39,062 nt of DNA from Actinomycetospora chiangmaiensis DSM 45062. GTDB lineage: Bacteria > Actinomycetota > Actinomycetes > Mycobacteriales > Pseudonocardiaceae. The stretch lies in the NCBI RefSeq assembly GCF_000379625.1, contig NZ_KB903217.1, forward strand, positions 100,554 through 139,615, written 5' to 3'. Below, one piece after another: positions 1 through 8,919 of this stretch (its first letter is position 1; each line of letters starts with the position of its first letter). The position numbers and the translations under genes are program-made. Under the pieces are notes generated by a model, which was not told where the DNA came from, did no database searches, and saw only the letters and a program-made list of their open reading frames with translations.

Positions 1-384
1 TACGGCCAGCAGCAGGGGTACGACCCCTACGGCCAGCAGCAGGGTGGGTACGACCAGTACGGCCAGCAGGGCTACGGCGGCGTGCAGACCCGCCAGATGA
101 CCGCGACGCTGACGCTGGACGACGGCTCGAACCGCAGCTACCAGCTCGTGCAGGGCGCGAACGTCATCGGCCGCGGCCAGGACGCGCAGTTCCGCCTCGC
201 CGACACCGGTGTCTCCCGCCGCCACCTCGAGATCAGCTGGGACGGCCAGCAGGCCACCCTGTCCGACCTCGGGTCCACCAACGGGACGACGGTCAACGGC
301 ACCCCGGTGCAGACCTGGCAGCTCGCCGACGGCGACACCATCCGGGTCGGACACTCGGCGCTGCTGTTCCGCGCCCAGGGCTGA
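1..384 (+). CDS. fhaA: FHA-domain signalling adaptor FhaA, 3' part
   Basis: The gene enters from the left edge, so the N-terminal DUF3662 domain expected in FhaA is outside the window. The first 27 visible residues are a Tyr/Gly/Gln-rich linker built from near-repeats of YGQQQG. A C-terminal FHA domain of about 90 residues follows, with the phosphothreonine-pocket motifs GRGQDAQF, SRRHLEI and DLGSTNGTTVNG. In related bacteria FhaA binds phosphorylated partners of the PknA/PknB kinases and links them to peptidoglycan precursor control. It is the first visible gene of the fhaA-fhaB-pstP-rodA-pbpA-pknA-pknB series and is followed after 10 bases by fhaB. Identity rests on the FHA motifs, the linker composition and gene order. 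Confidence 0.93.
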   Translation, partial: YGQQQGYDPYGQQQGGYDQYGQQGYGGVQTRQMTATLTLDDGSNRSYQLVQGANVIGRGQDAQFRLADTGVSRRHLEISWDGQQATLSDLGSTNGTTVNGTPVQTWQLADGDTIRVGHSALLFRAQG

Positions 385-394
385 CGCGCGCCTC

Positions 395-874
395 GTGCCC
401 GAACTCGTCCTCCAGCTCACCCGGGCGGCGTTCCTCGCGCTGCTCTGGCTGTTCGTCTTCGCCGCGCTGCGGGTCGTGCGATCCGACCTGTATGCCGCGT
501 CGGGACTACGGGCCGCGGTTCCAGGTCGACGTCCCTCCAAGGGAGGGGCGACGAAACCGGGCCGTGGTGGGGGTCGCTCGTCCGGGCCGAAGGCGCTCAT
601 CGTGACGGCGGGTGCGCTCGCCGGCACCCGTATCGCACTCGACGGGCGGCCGATCATGCTCGGTCGCGCCGACGACTCGACGCTCGTGCTCGACGACGAC
701 TACGCGTCGACCCGGCACGCCCGTATCTCCCAGTCCGGCGACGACTGGTACGTCGAGGACCTCGGGTCCACCAACGGGACCTACCTCGACCGCAACAAGG
801 TCGCCGGCCCGACCAAGGTGCCCCCGGGCACGCCGATCCGCATCGGCAAGACCGTGATCGAGCTCCGCTCATGA
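395..874 (+). CDS. fhaB: FHA-domain protein FhaB (FipA-like)
   Basis: This is a 159-residue protein starting at GTG 395; the open frame extends upstream into fhaA, but this start gives the usual FhaB size and N-terminus. Residues 3-27 (ELVLQLTRAAFLALLWLFVF onward) form a membrane segment, followed by a Gly/Lys/Arg-rich linker. The C-terminal half is an FHA domain with MLGRADDSTLVLDDD, STRHARI and EDLGSTNGTYLDR. FhaB (FipA in mycobacteria) is a membrane-tethered phosphothreonine reader that connects the PknA/PknB pathway to division and elongation proteins. It sits 10 bases after fhaA and about 80 bases before pstP. No residue of the FHA core is visibly missing. Confidence 0.93.
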   Translation: MPELVLQLTRAAFLALLWLFVFAALRVVRSDLYAASGLRAAVPGRRPSKGGATKPGRGGGRSSGPKALIVTAGALAGTRIALDGRPIMLGRADDSTLVLDDDYASTRHARISQSGDDWYVEDLGSTNGTYLDRNKVAGPTKVPPGTPIRIGKTVIELRS

Positions 875-953
875 CCTGCGACGCCACCGTGATGACACCG
901 CCGCCGCCCACCCGGGTGCGGGCGCTCCGTGCCCCTGAGTGCAGGATCGTCCC

Positions 954-2318
954 GTGACCCTGGTGCTGCGCTACTCCGCCCGCAGCGACCGGGGCCTGGT
1001 CCGCCAGAACAACCAGGACTCGGTCTACGCGGGCCCGCGTCTGCTCGCGCTCGCGGACGGCATGGGCGGCCACGCCGCGGGTGAGGTGGCCTCGAAGCTG
1101 GTCATCGCGGCGCTGGTGCCCCTCGACGACGACGAGCCGGGCGACGACCTGCTCGGAGAGCTCGCCGAGGCGACCGCGCAGGGCAACGACGCCATCACCG
1201 AGCTCGTCAACGAGGAGCCCGACCTCGACGGGATGGGGACCACCCTCACCGCCGTCCTGTTCGCCGGCAGCCGCCTCGGGATGGTCCACGTCGGCGACTC
1301 CCGGGCCTACCTGTTCCGCGACGGCGTCCTCACCCAGATCACGCGGGACGACACGTTCGTGCAGTCCCTGATCGACGAGGGCCGGATCACCGAGGACGAG
1401 GCCGCGAGCCACCCGCAGCGGTCGCTGCTGCTGCGCGCGCTCACCGGGCACGACGTCGAGCCGTCGCTGACGGTGCGCGAGGCGCGCGCGGGCGACCGCT
1501 ACCTGCTCTGCTCGGACGGCCTCTCCGGCGTGGTCAGCGCGGAGACGATCGCCGACGCCCTCACCATCGCCGATCCCCAGAGCTGCGCCGACCGGCTGAT
1601 CGAGCTCGCGCTCAAGGGCGGCGGACCGGACAACGTCACGTGCATCGTCGCGGACGTCGTCGACGTGGACTACGGCGAGCACGAGCCGATCTACGGCGGC
1701 GCCGCCGGTGACGGCCGCGCCGACCCGCCCCCGGCCGACTCGGCCGCCGCGCGTGCCTCGGCGGCCACGCTGACCCGCGCCGAGCCGTCGTCGCGCCCCG
1801 ACCCGCTCGCCTCGCGCGCCGAGGCCGCCCGCGGCCATGCCCGCCCGCGCCGCGGTCGACTGGCCGTCGTCCTCGCCGTCGTCGGGGTCCTCGTGCTCGC
1901 CGGCCTGGGTCTGCTCGTCACCCGGCTGTGGATCGCCCAGCAGTACTACGTGGGGACGTCCGGCGACCAGGTCGTCATCTACCAGGGGGTCCGCGGGGAC
2001 GTGCTCGGCGTGAAGCTGCAGGACGTCTCCGAGCAGACCGGGCTGAAGGTCTCCGACCTCACGCAGGTCGGGCGCACCTCGGTGCAGGGCGACTCGCTGC
2101 CCACCTCCGACCTCGACTCGGCGCACCGCACCGTGGACCGGCTGCGCACCGACGAGCTGCTGCCCGAGTGCCAGCCGCCGACACCGGTCCTGCCCACCCA
2201 GCCCGGTCAGCCGGCCACCCAGCCCGGCCAGCCGGCGGTCCCCGGCGCCCCGGTCACGGCGGCCGCCCCGTCCCCGTCCCCGCAGGTCCCGGGACGCGAC
2301 TGCCGCGCGGTGCAGTAA
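954..2318 (+). CDS. pstP: PP2C-family Ser/Thr protein phosphatase PstP
   Basis: PstP is the membrane phosphatase that reverses PknA/PknB phosphorylation. GTG 954 is preferred to GTG 939 because an AGGA lies seven bases upstream and the protein then begins VTLVLRYSARSDRG, as in family members; it is 454 residues long. The cytoplasmic PP2C domain (about residues 1-235) shows SDRGLVRQNNQDS, the metal-site loop DGMGGH (D35), GDSRAY, CSDGLSG and GGPDN. A basic, low-complexity linker leads to one membrane helix at about 302-324. The outer part is short and ends in Pro/Gln-rich repeats (QPGQPATQPGQPA). Its TAA stop shares one base with the ATG of rodA, so the two are probably translationally coupled. 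Confidence 0.95.
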   Translation: MTLVLRYSARSDRGLVRQNNQDSVYAGPRLLALADGMGGHAAGEVASKLVIAALVPLDDDEPGDDLLGELAEATAQGNDAITELVNEEPDLDGMGTTLTAVLFAGSRLGMVHVGDSRAYLFRDGVLTQITRDDTFVQSLIDEGRITEDEAASHPQRSLLLRALTGHDVEPSLTVREARAGDRYLLCSDGLSGVVSAETIADALTIADPQSCADRLIELALKGGGPDNVTCIVADVVDVDYGEHEPIYGGAAGDGRADPPPADSAAARASAATLTRAEPSSRPDPLASRAEAARGHARPRRGRLAVVLAVVGVLVLAGLGLLVTRLWIAQQYYVGTSGDQVVIYQGVRGDVLGVKLQDVSEQTGLKVSDLTQVGRTSVQGDSLPTSDLDSAHRTVDRLRTDELLPECQPPTPVLPTQPGQPATQPGQPAVPGAPVTAAAPSPSPQVPGRDCRAVQ

Positions 2319-3907
2319 TGGCCCGCCCCGCCCAGGCCGCGTCCCGAGCCGGTCGGACCGGCGGGCCCGGCGTCGCACCCGCCGAGATGCCCGCGGACCG
2401 GACCGCGCTCCGGCCGGTCGTCGCCGCCGCCGTCTCCACCCGCCGCGGCATCGAGCTCCTGCTGCTCGCGTTCGCCGCCGTGCTCACCACGGGCGCGCTG
2501 GTGCTCGTCGAGGCCAACCAGAACCAGCAGCTCACGCTACAGCTGCTCTACCTGGGCCTCGCCTACCTCGCGCTGTTCTCCGCGGCCCACGTCGCCGTCC
2601 GGAAGTTCGCGCCGTACGCGGACCCGGTGATCCTGCCCTGCGCGGCCCTGCTCAACGGGCTGGGCCTCGTCATGATCCACCGGATCGACCTGGCACTCGC
2701 CCTGCGCGCCGCCCTGAACGGTGACCCCGCGCCGGACGCCAACGCCCTGCGCCAGATCGCCTGGCTGGCCCTCGGGCTCGCGCTCTTCGTGACCGTCCTC
2801 TGGCGCGTCCGCGACCACCGGGCGATGGCCCGCTTCGGCTACACGGTGGGCTTCGCCGGGCTGTTCCTGCTCGCCCTGCCGGCCCTGCTGCCCTCGGCGC
2901 TCTCCGAGGTCAACGGCGCGAAGATCTGGATCCGCGTCGGCGGTGTCGGCATCCAGCCCGGCGAGTTCGCCAAGATCCTCCTCACCGTCTTCTTCGCGTC
3001 CTTCCTGGTCTCCAAGCGGGACCTCTTCACGACGGCGGGCAAGCACGTCCTGGGCATGACCTTCCCGCGGCCGCGGGACCTCGCGCCGCTGCTCATCGCC
3101 TGGGTCGTCGCGATGGGCGTCCTGGTCTTCGAGTCCGACCTCGGCACCTCGTTGATGTTCTTCGGGATCGTCCTCGCGATGATCTACGTGGCCACCGAGC
3201 GGGCCTCGTGGGTGCTCATCGGCCTGGTCATCTTCGGGGCGGGCGCGCTCGCGGCCTGGACCTTCGTCGACCGCGTCCAGGTCCGGGTGGCCGCCTGGCT
3301 CGACCCGCTGTCCGACCCGTCGAACTCCACCTTCCAGGTGAGCCAGGGCCTGTTCGGCATGGCGACCGGCGGCATGCTCGGCACCGGGCTCGGGGCCGGC
3401 CGGCCCGAACTCGTGCCGCTGTCGAGCACCGACTTCATCTTCACCTCGATGGGCGAGGAGCTCGGCCTCATCGGGCTGATGGCCCTGCTGATGCTCTACT
3501 GCCTCATCGCCACGCGGGCGCTGCGGACGGCGCTGGCGGTGCGCGACACCTTCGGCAAGCTGCTCGCCGCGGGCCTCGGCTTCACCATCGCGATCCAGGT
3601 CTTCGTCGTCGCCGGCGGCGTGATCGGACTGATCCCGAACACCGGCCAGGCCGCGCCGTTCATGTCCTACGGCGGGTCGTCGCTGGTGGCGAACTACGTG
3701 CTCGTCGCGCTCGTGCTGCGGGTCTCGGACGCCGCCCGCCGGCCCGCGTCCGAGAAGGGCAGGCCCGAACCCGGCGTCGCGCCCGCCCCGCCCCGCACCC
3801 CGCTCGCGGAGGCCCACACCGAGATGGTGTCGCGCAGTGGGGTGGCGACCCCGCCCCACGGCCACAGTCCCCCCACCCCGCCACGCGGAAGGACCCGAGG
3901 AGAGTGA
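2318..3907 (+). CDS. rodA: SEDS peptidoglycan glycosyltransferase RodA/FtsW type
   Basis: This 529-residue multi-spanning membrane protein polymerises lipid II into glycan strands. The ATG at 2318 overlaps the pstP stop by one base; the longer open frame upstream runs through pstP and is not coding. Family signatures are GVGIQPGEFAKILL in the middle and NTGQAAPFMSYGGSS near the end, with about ten hydrophobic helices. The first roughly 45 residues are a charged cytoplasmic extension and the last roughly 60 are a Pro-rich cytoplasmic tail. Its place between pstP and pbpA marks it as the elongation SEDS protein paired with the next-encoded transpeptidase rather than the division FtsW. The 3' end overlaps pbpA by four bases. 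Confidence 0.95.
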   Translation: MARPAQAASRAGRTGGPGVAPAEMPADRTALRPVVAAAVSTRRGIELLLLAFAAVLTTGALVLVEANQNQQLTLQLLYLGLAYLALFSAAHVAVRKFAPYADPVILPCAALLNGLGLVMIHRIDLALALRAALNGDPAPDANALRQIAWLALGLALFVTVLWRVRDHRAMARFGYTVGFAGLFLLALPALLPSALSEVNGAKIWIRVGGVGIQPGEFAKILLTVFFASFLVSKRDLFTTAGKHVLGMTFPRPRDLAPLLIAWVVAMGVLVFESDLGTSLMFFGIVLAMIYVATERASWVLIGLVIFGAGALAAWTFVDRVQVRVAAWLDPLSDPSNSTFQVSQGLFGMATGGMLGTGLGAGRPELVPLSSTDFIFTSMGEELGLIGLMALLMLYCLIATRALRTALAVRDTFGKLLAAGLGFTIAIQVFVVAGGVIGLIPNTGQAAPFMSYGGSSLVANYVLVALVLRVSDAARRPASEKGRPEPGVAPAPPRTPLAEAHTEMVSRSGVATPPHGHSPPTPPRGRTRGE

Positions 3908-5379
3908 ACACCCCGCTGCGTCGGGTCTCCCTCGTGGTCATGGGCCTGATCGTGCTGCTGCTGGGTCAGGCCACGTGGGTGCAGGTGGTCAAGGCCGACG
4001 AGTACAAGGCGAACCCCTACAACCAGCGCGTGCTGCTCGACGAGTACAACCGGCAGCGGGGCCAGATCTCCGCGGGCGGCCAGGTCCTCGCCGCGAGCGT
4101 CGCCACGGACGACCGCTTCAAGTACCTGCGGCAGTACTCCAACGGGCCGATGTACTCGCCCGTCACCGGCTACTACTCGCAGATCTACGGCACCTCAGGC
4201 ATCGAGCGCTCGATGGACTCGGTGCTGAACGGCTCCGACGACCGGTTGTTCGTCCGCCGCATCTCCGACGTGGTCACCGGCCGCGCGCCCGCCGGGGGCA
4301 ACGTCGCGCTGACGATCGACCCGAAGGTCCAGCAGGCCGCCTACCAGGCGATGGTGTCGCGGGGCTACCAGGGCTCGGTGGTGGCGATCCGGCCGCAGAC
4401 CGGCGAGATCCTCGCGCTGGTGTCGACGCCCTCCTTCGACCCGAACCCGCTCGCGAGCCACGACGGCCAGACCCAGCGCAACGCCTGGCAGTCCTACAAC
4501 CCGGACAGCGGGGACTCGCCGCTGGTCAACCGCGCGATCTCGGAGACCTATCCGCCCGGGTCGACCTTCAAGCTGGTCACCACCTCGACCGCGCTCGAGG
4601 CGAACATGATCACGCCGCAGACGCCGGTGACGGCGGAGCCGCGGATCACGCTGCCCGACAGCACCACCACGCTCGAGAACTACGACGGCGAGCGGTGCGG
4701 ACCCGGACCGACGGTCGCCTTCTCCGTCGCCTTCGCGAAGTCCTGCAACGGCCCGTTCGCGCAGCTCGCCGACCAGGTCGGGGCCGACCGGCTGCGGGCC
4801 CAGGCCACGGCGTACGGCATGGAGAACCCGAACCTGACCATCCCGATGCCGGTCGCCGAGTCCGACGTGGGCGCGCTGTCCGACGGCGCGTCGCTGGCCC
4901 AGTCCGGCATCGGGCAGCGCGACGTGCGGCTCACCCCGCTGCAGAACGCGATGATCACGGCGACGATCGCGAACGGCGGCATCCCGATGCAGCCGCACGT
5001 GGTGAGCCAGATCCAAGGCCAGGACCTCTCCGTGGTCGACACCACCGAGCCCGACCGGCTCTCCCGCGCCATCTCGGGCAGCACCGCCTCGACCCTCACG
5101 CAGCTGATGATCGGCTCGGAGAACGGCGGGACGAGCGGCGGCAAGATCCCCGGTATCCAGCTCGCGTCGAAGACCGGTACCGCGGAGTGGGGGGCCTCCC
5201 CGAAGACCAACCCCCCGCACACCTGGTACGACGTGTTCGGTCCGGTGCCCGACCCGCAGGTCGCCGTCTCGGTGATCGTCGAGAAGGGCGGCAACCGCGG
5301 GGACGACGCCACCGGGTCCTCGGTGGCCGGACCGGTGGGCCGCGCGGTCGTCGCGGCGGCCCTGCAGGGAGGGAGGTAG
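3904..5379 (+). CDS. pbpA: Class B penicillin-binding protein PbpA (D,D-transpeptidase)
   Basis: PbpA cross-links peptidoglycan outside the membrane and is the partner of the upstream RodA. It has 491 residues and starts at GTG 3904 inside a GTGA overlap with the rodA stop, with a GAGGAGA ribosome site just upstream. An N-terminal signal anchor (about residues 10-26, LVVMGLIVLLLGQ) is followed by a dimerisation region and the transpeptidase domain. The three active-site motifs are intact: S220-T-F-K (SxxK), S280-C-N (SxN) and K423-T-G. It ends four bases before pknA with a GGGAGG overlapping its own stop region. The size and motifs match mycobacterial PbpA. Confidence 0.95.
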   Translation: MNTPLRRVSLVVMGLIVLLLGQATWVQVVKADEYKANPYNQRVLLDEYNRQRGQISAGGQVLAASVATDDRFKYLRQYSNGPMYSPVTGYYSQIYGTSGIERSMDSVLNGSDDRLFVRRISDVVTGRAPAGGNVALTIDPKVQQAAYQAMVSRGYQGSVVAIRPQTGEILALVSTPSFDPNPLASHDGQTQRNAWQSYNPDSGDSPLVNRAISETYPPGSTFKLVTTSTALEANMITPQTPVTAEPRITLPDSTTTLENYDGERCGPGPTVAFSVAFAKSCNGPFAQLADQVGADRLRAQATAYGMENPNLTIPMPVAESDVGALSDGASLAQSGIGQRDVRLTPLQNAMITATIANGGIPMQPHVVSQIQGQDLSVVDTTEPDRLSRAISGSTASTLTQLMIGSENGGTSGGKIPGIQLASKTGTAEWGASPKTNPPHTWYDVFGPVPDPQVAVSVIVEKGGNRGDDATGSSVAGPVGRAVVAAALQGGR

Positions 5380-5383
5380 CACC

Positions 5384-6805
5384 ATGGCTCCGACCACGGG
5401 CACGCTCCTCGCCGACCGCTACCGGATCGGCCGGCGCATCGCGATCGGCGGCATGGGCGAGGTGTGGGAGGCCCAGGACACCCGCCTCGACCGCACCGTC
5501 GCCGTCAAGATCCTCAAGGCCGAGCTCTCCGGGGACCCCGAGTTCCTCCACCGCTTCCGCACCGAGGCGCGCACCGCCGCGTCGCTGAACAACCCGGGCG
5601 TCACCGCGGTCCACGACTACGGCGAGACCACCACCGACTGGACGACGGCGAACGGCACCATCCAGGTGCCCGTGGCCTACCTCGTCATGGAGCTGGTGCG
5701 CGGCGAGCCGCTGGCCCAGATCCTCTCGGTGCACGGCCGGCTCGGCGTGGACTACACGCTCGACATCCTCGAGCAGTCGGGCTACGCGCTCGACGCCGCG
5801 CACGAGCGCGGTCTGGTCCACCGCGACGTCAAGCCCGGCAACATCCTCGTGACCCCGTCGAACCAGGTGAAGATCACCGACTTCGGCATCGCGAAGGCCA
5901 TCGACGCCGCACCGGTCACCCGGTCGGGCATGGTCATGGGCACCGCCCACTACATCGCGCCCGAACAGGCCGGTGGCGGCGACGCCGGGCCGGCCTCCGA
6001 CGTCTACTCCCTCGGCGTCGTCGGCTACGAATGCCTCGCCGGCCGTCGGCCCTACCTCTCCGAGAACGCCGTGACGGTCGCGATGATGCACATCCGCGAC
6101 CCGCTCCCGCCGCTCCCGCCCGACGTCCCCCCGGTGGTGCGCCAGCTCATCGAGCTGACGCTGACGAAGGACCCCCGCGGGCGCTACGCCAACGGCGGGG
6201 AGTTCGCGCGGGCCGTGGCCGCGGTGCGCCGCGGCGAGCCGGTGCCCCGCCCTGGGGCGGCCACCGCCGCGACCGAGGCGGTCAACCCGGCGACGCGCGT
6301 CGCCCCGGCCTCGACGTACGACGGACCGTCGTCGCCGCCCCCGCCGCGCCGTGACCGCTGGGGCGACGACCACCGCCCGGAGCCCGCCCGGCGCGGTCCC
6401 TGGGGGACCATCGCCGCCGTCGTCGCGGTGCTCGCCGTGCTCGGCATCCTCGCCTACGTGCTGGTGTCGAACACCGCGACGAGCGCGCCGCCGCCGGCGG
6501 TGGCCACCCCGACCACCACCACGACGACGGCCGCGCCGACCACCACCACGACCACGCGCAGCCGCAGCACGACGACCACCACCGCGGCGGGCAACACGGT
6601 CTCGGTGAGCAACATCGACTACGTCGGACGCTCCGCCTCGGTGGCCGCCGCGGCGCTGCGCGACGACGGCCTCTCCCCGACGGTGCGCACGGTCCTCGGC
6701 GGGCAACCGACCGACCCGTCGGCCTGCCGGGTGCTCTACGTCTCCCCCACCGGTGAGGTCCAGCGCGGTGACACCGTCACCGTGACCTGTCAGGAGTTCG
6801 GATGA
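5384..6805 (+). CDS. pknA: Ser/Thr protein kinase PknA with one PASTA-like domain
   Basis: This is a 473-residue transmembrane kinase starting at ATG 5384, eight bases after a GGGAGG. The kinase domain (about 12-275) has the Gly loop IAIGGMGEVWEA, lysine K42 in AVKIL, the catalytic HRDVKPGN (D148) and DFG (D166), followed by APEQ. A disordered juxtamembrane segment leads to a helix at about 342-362. Outside lies a Thr-rich linker with several runs of four to six threonines, a plausible glycosylation region. The last 70 residues (YVGRSASVAAAALRDDGL and the following strands) resemble a single PASTA repeat, which mycobacterial PknA lacks. The gene shares ATGA with pknB, so the two kinases are coupled. 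Confidence 0.94.
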   Translation: MAPTTGTLLADRYRIGRRIAIGGMGEVWEAQDTRLDRTVAVKILKAELSGDPEFLHRFRTEARTAASLNNPGVTAVHDYGETTTDWTTANGTIQVPVAYLVMELVRGEPLAQILSVHGRLGVDYTLDILEQSGYALDAAHERGLVHRDVKPGNILVTPSNQVKITDFGIAKAIDAAPVTRSGMVMGTAHYIAPEQAGGGDAGPASDVYSLGVVGYECLAGRRPYLSENAVTVAMMHIRDPLPPLPPDVPPVVRQLIELTLTKDPRGRYANGGEFARAVAAVRRGEPVPRPGAATAATEAVNPATRVAPASTYDGPSSPPPPRRDRWGDDHRPEPARRGPWGTIAAVVAVLAVLGILAYVLVSNTATSAPPPAVATPTTTTTTAAPTTTTTTRSRSTTTTTAAGNTVSVSNIDYVGRSASVAAAALRDDGLSPTVRTVLGGQPTDPSACRVLYVSPTGEVQRGDTVTVTCQEFG

Positions 6806-8769
6806 CCGCGCCCCGCCTCCTGTCCGACCGCTACGAGCTGGGGCCCGCCCTCGGCTACGGCGGCATGTCCGAGGTCCACGGTGGTCGCGACGTCCGGCTC
6901 GGCCGTGACGTGGCGATCAAGGTCCTCCGGGCCGACCTCGCCCGCGACCCGCAGTTCCAGATCCGGTTCCAGCGCGAGGGCCAGAACGCCGCCGCGCTGA
7001 ACCACCCGGCCATCGTCGCGGTGTACGACACCGGCGAGACCTGGGCGGACGACGTGCCGCTGCCCTACATCGTCATGGAGTACGTGCCGGGCCGGACCCT
7101 GCGCGACATCGTGAAGACCGGCGGCCCGATGGACCCGTTCCGGGTCTGCGAGGTCGTCGCCGACGTCTGCTCCGCCCTGGACTTCTCCCACCGCCACGGG
7201 ATCATCCACCGGGACGTGAAGCCCGCCAACGTCATGATCACCCCGTCCGGGGCGGTCAAGGTGATGGACTTCGGCATCGCCCGTGCCCTGTCCGACGCCC
7301 AGCAGGGGCTGACGCAGACCGCGGCCGTGATCGGCACCGCGCAGTACCTCTCGCCCGAGCAGGCCCGCGGCGAGGCCGTCGACGCCCGCTCCGACGTCTA
7401 CTCCACGGGCTGCGTGCTCTTCGAGCTCCTCACCGGGCAGCCGCCGTTCACCGGCGACTCCCCGGTGGCGGTCGCCTACCAGCACGTCCGCGAGGACCCG
7501 AAGGCCCCGTCCGAGCTGAACCCGGCGGTCCCGCCGGCCCTCGACGCGATCACGCTGAAGGCGCTGGCCAAGAACCCCGTCAACCGCTACCAGACCGCGG
7601 GCGAGATGCGCGACGACCTGGTGCGGGTGCTCCAGGGCGAGCAGGTCGAGGCCCCGCTGGTGATGAGCGCCGACGAGCGGAACACGCTCATGACCGGCCC
7701 CACCCGCGCCGTCGGCCCGGCCGCGTACGCCACCGGCCCGGCGACCGAGGCCGGCGACTTCGCGGCCTGGCAGGCCGAGCAGGAGGCGGAGCGCCGCCGC
7801 CGGGGCCGGCGCCGCCTCGGCATCATCGGCGGGATCGTGGCGGTGGCCGCGGTCCTCGCGGGCCTGTTCTTCCTGTTCTCGCCGGGCAACAACCAGGTGG
7901 CCGTCCCCGACGTCACCAACCAGCCCCAGGACGTCGCGCTGCGCACGTTGACCGGCGCCGGCCTCAAGCCCAACCTCGTGCCGGTCGCCTCCGACCCCAC
8001 GCAGGTGGGCACGGTGCTCGGCACCGACCCGGTCGCGGGCGCCGAGGTGGCGCCGCAGACCGTCATCGCGATGCGGGTGGGTCGCGGGCCGGACCGCGTG
8101 CAGGCCCCTGACCTCACCGGCAAGACCGCCGACCAGGCGCAACAGATCGTGCAGGCCGCCGGCCTCACGCTGACCCCCGTCCCGCAGCAGCAGCCCGTGG
8201 ACGACTCCACGAAGGTCGGGAAGGTGCTCTCGCAGAACCCGACGCCGGGCACGCTCCTCGCGCCGGGCACCGCGATCCAGCTGACCGTGGGTCAGCAGCG
8301 CCAGACCATCAAGGTGCCGGACGTGACCGGCCAGCCGATCAACACCGCCCGCAGCACGCTCGAGGGCGTGGGGCTCGAGGTCACCGTCACCGGCGACACG
8401 ACCGGCAACGCGACCGTGGCCTCCACCAGCCCGGCCGCCGGCACCACGGTGGCCGTCGGCTCGACGGTCACCATCACGGCCGGCGGCGACCGCGTCACCG
8501 TCCCGAGCATCGTCGGGAAGTCGCAGTCCGACGCGATCTCCACGCTCGCGGCGGCGGGCTTCAGCGGGAACCTGAAGGCGACCTCGCAGCAGGTCGACGA
8601 CCCGAACCAGGACGGCAAGATCCTCAGCCAGACCCCGTCCGCCGGGAGCCAGGCCGGCAAGGGCGACACCATCCAGGTCACCGTCGGCCGCTACAACGGC
8701 GGCGGCGGGAACAACGGCGGGGGCGGCGGCGTCTTCGGCGGCGGGGGACTCTTCCCCAACGGCAACTGA
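6802..8769 (+). CDS. pknB: Ser/Thr protein kinase PknB with four PASTA domains
   Basis: This is a 655-residue kinase that senses muropeptides or lipid II through its external PASTA repeats and phosphorylates envelope-synthesis and division proteins. The start is ATG 6802 in an ATGA overlap with pknA. The kinase domain includes GYGGMSEVHGG, K40 in VAIKVL, HRDVKPAN with D138, and MDFGIA; the activation loop contains TQTAAVIGTAQYLSPEQ. One membrane helix lies at about 340-360. Four PASTA repeats begin near residues 366 (VAVPDVT), 433 (VQAPDLT), 503 (IKVPDVT) and 565 (VTVPSIV). The last roughly 24 residues are an unusual Gly/Asn-rich tail. It is the last gene of the operon, before tandem repeats and a hairpin. 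Confidence 0.96.
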   Translation: MTAPRLLSDRYELGPALGYGGMSEVHGGRDVRLGRDVAIKVLRADLARDPQFQIRFQREGQNAAALNHPAIVAVYDTGETWADDVPLPYIVMEYVPGRTLRDIVKTGGPMDPFRVCEVVADVCSALDFSHRHGIIHRDVKPANVMITPSGAVKVMDFGIARALSDAQQGLTQTAAVIGTAQYLSPEQARGEAVDARSDVYSTGCVLFELLTGQPPFTGDSPVAVAYQHVREDPKAPSELNPAVPPALDAITLKALAKNPVNRYQTAGEMRDDLVRVLQGEQVEAPLVMSADERNTLMTGPTRAVGPAAYATGPATEAGDFAAWQAEQEAERRRRGRRRLGIIGGIVAVAAVLAGLFFLFSPGNNQVAVPDVTNQPQDVALRTLTGAGLKPNLVPVASDPTQVGTVLGTDPVAGAEVAPQTVIAMRVGRGPDRVQAPDLTGKTADQAQQIVQAAGLTLTPVPQQQPVDDSTKVGKVLSQNPTPGTLLAPGTAIQLTVGQQRQTIKVPDVTGQPINTARSTLEGVGLEVTVTGDTTGNATVASTSPAAGTTVAVGSTVTITAGGDRVTVPSIVGKSQSDAISTLAAAGFSGNLKATSQQVDDPNQDGKILSQTPSAGSQAGKGDTIQVTVGRYNGGGGNNGGGGGVFGGGGLFPNGN

Positions 8770-8775
8770 GCCCTC

Positions 8776-8880
8776 TCGACGGCAGCTGACCTGGCCGACG
8801 GCAGCTGACCTGGCCGACGGCAGCTGACCTGGCCGACGGCAGCTGACCCCGCTGACGGCACCGGAACCACCCGACGGCAC
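8776..8880 (+). repeat. 19-bp tandem repeat array downstream of pknB
   Basis: Four consecutive copies of a 19-bp unit containing CGACGGCAGCTGACC start at 8777, 8796, 8815 and 8834. Two degenerate partial copies (TGACGGCACC and CGACGGCACC) follow near 8852 and 8872. Each full unit carries the palindrome CAGCTG. The array begins seven bases after the pknB stop and lies in the convergent space facing trpG. It does not encode a recognisable peptide. Its function is unknown; it may be replication slippage, a transcription-roadblock site or a protein-binding array. Confidence 0.9.
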
Positions 8881-8885
8881 CGAGC

Positions 8886-8915
8886 GGCCCGGCGTTGGGA
8901 CCCCGACGCCGGGCC
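8886..8915. terminator. Perfect 10-bp hairpin between convergent pknB and trpG
   Basis: Arms 8886-8895 (GGCCCGGCGT) and 8906-8915 (ACGCCGGGCC) are fully complementary around a 10-base loop. It lies five bases beyond the trpG stop and 117 bases past pknB. No T-run follows, which is common for actinobacterial terminators. It probably ends transcription from both sides. Confidence 0.7.
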
Positions 8916-8919
8916 CGGC

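Noticed and set aside
654..2378. A 574-codon minus-strand frame opposite fhaB and pstP.
   Set aside because: Low-complexity Arg/Gly/Val translation with no motif; it is a shadow of pstP.
8776..8880. Possible CRISPR-like array.
   Set aside because: Units are contiguous without unique spacers and no cas genes are present; it is a simple tandem repeat.
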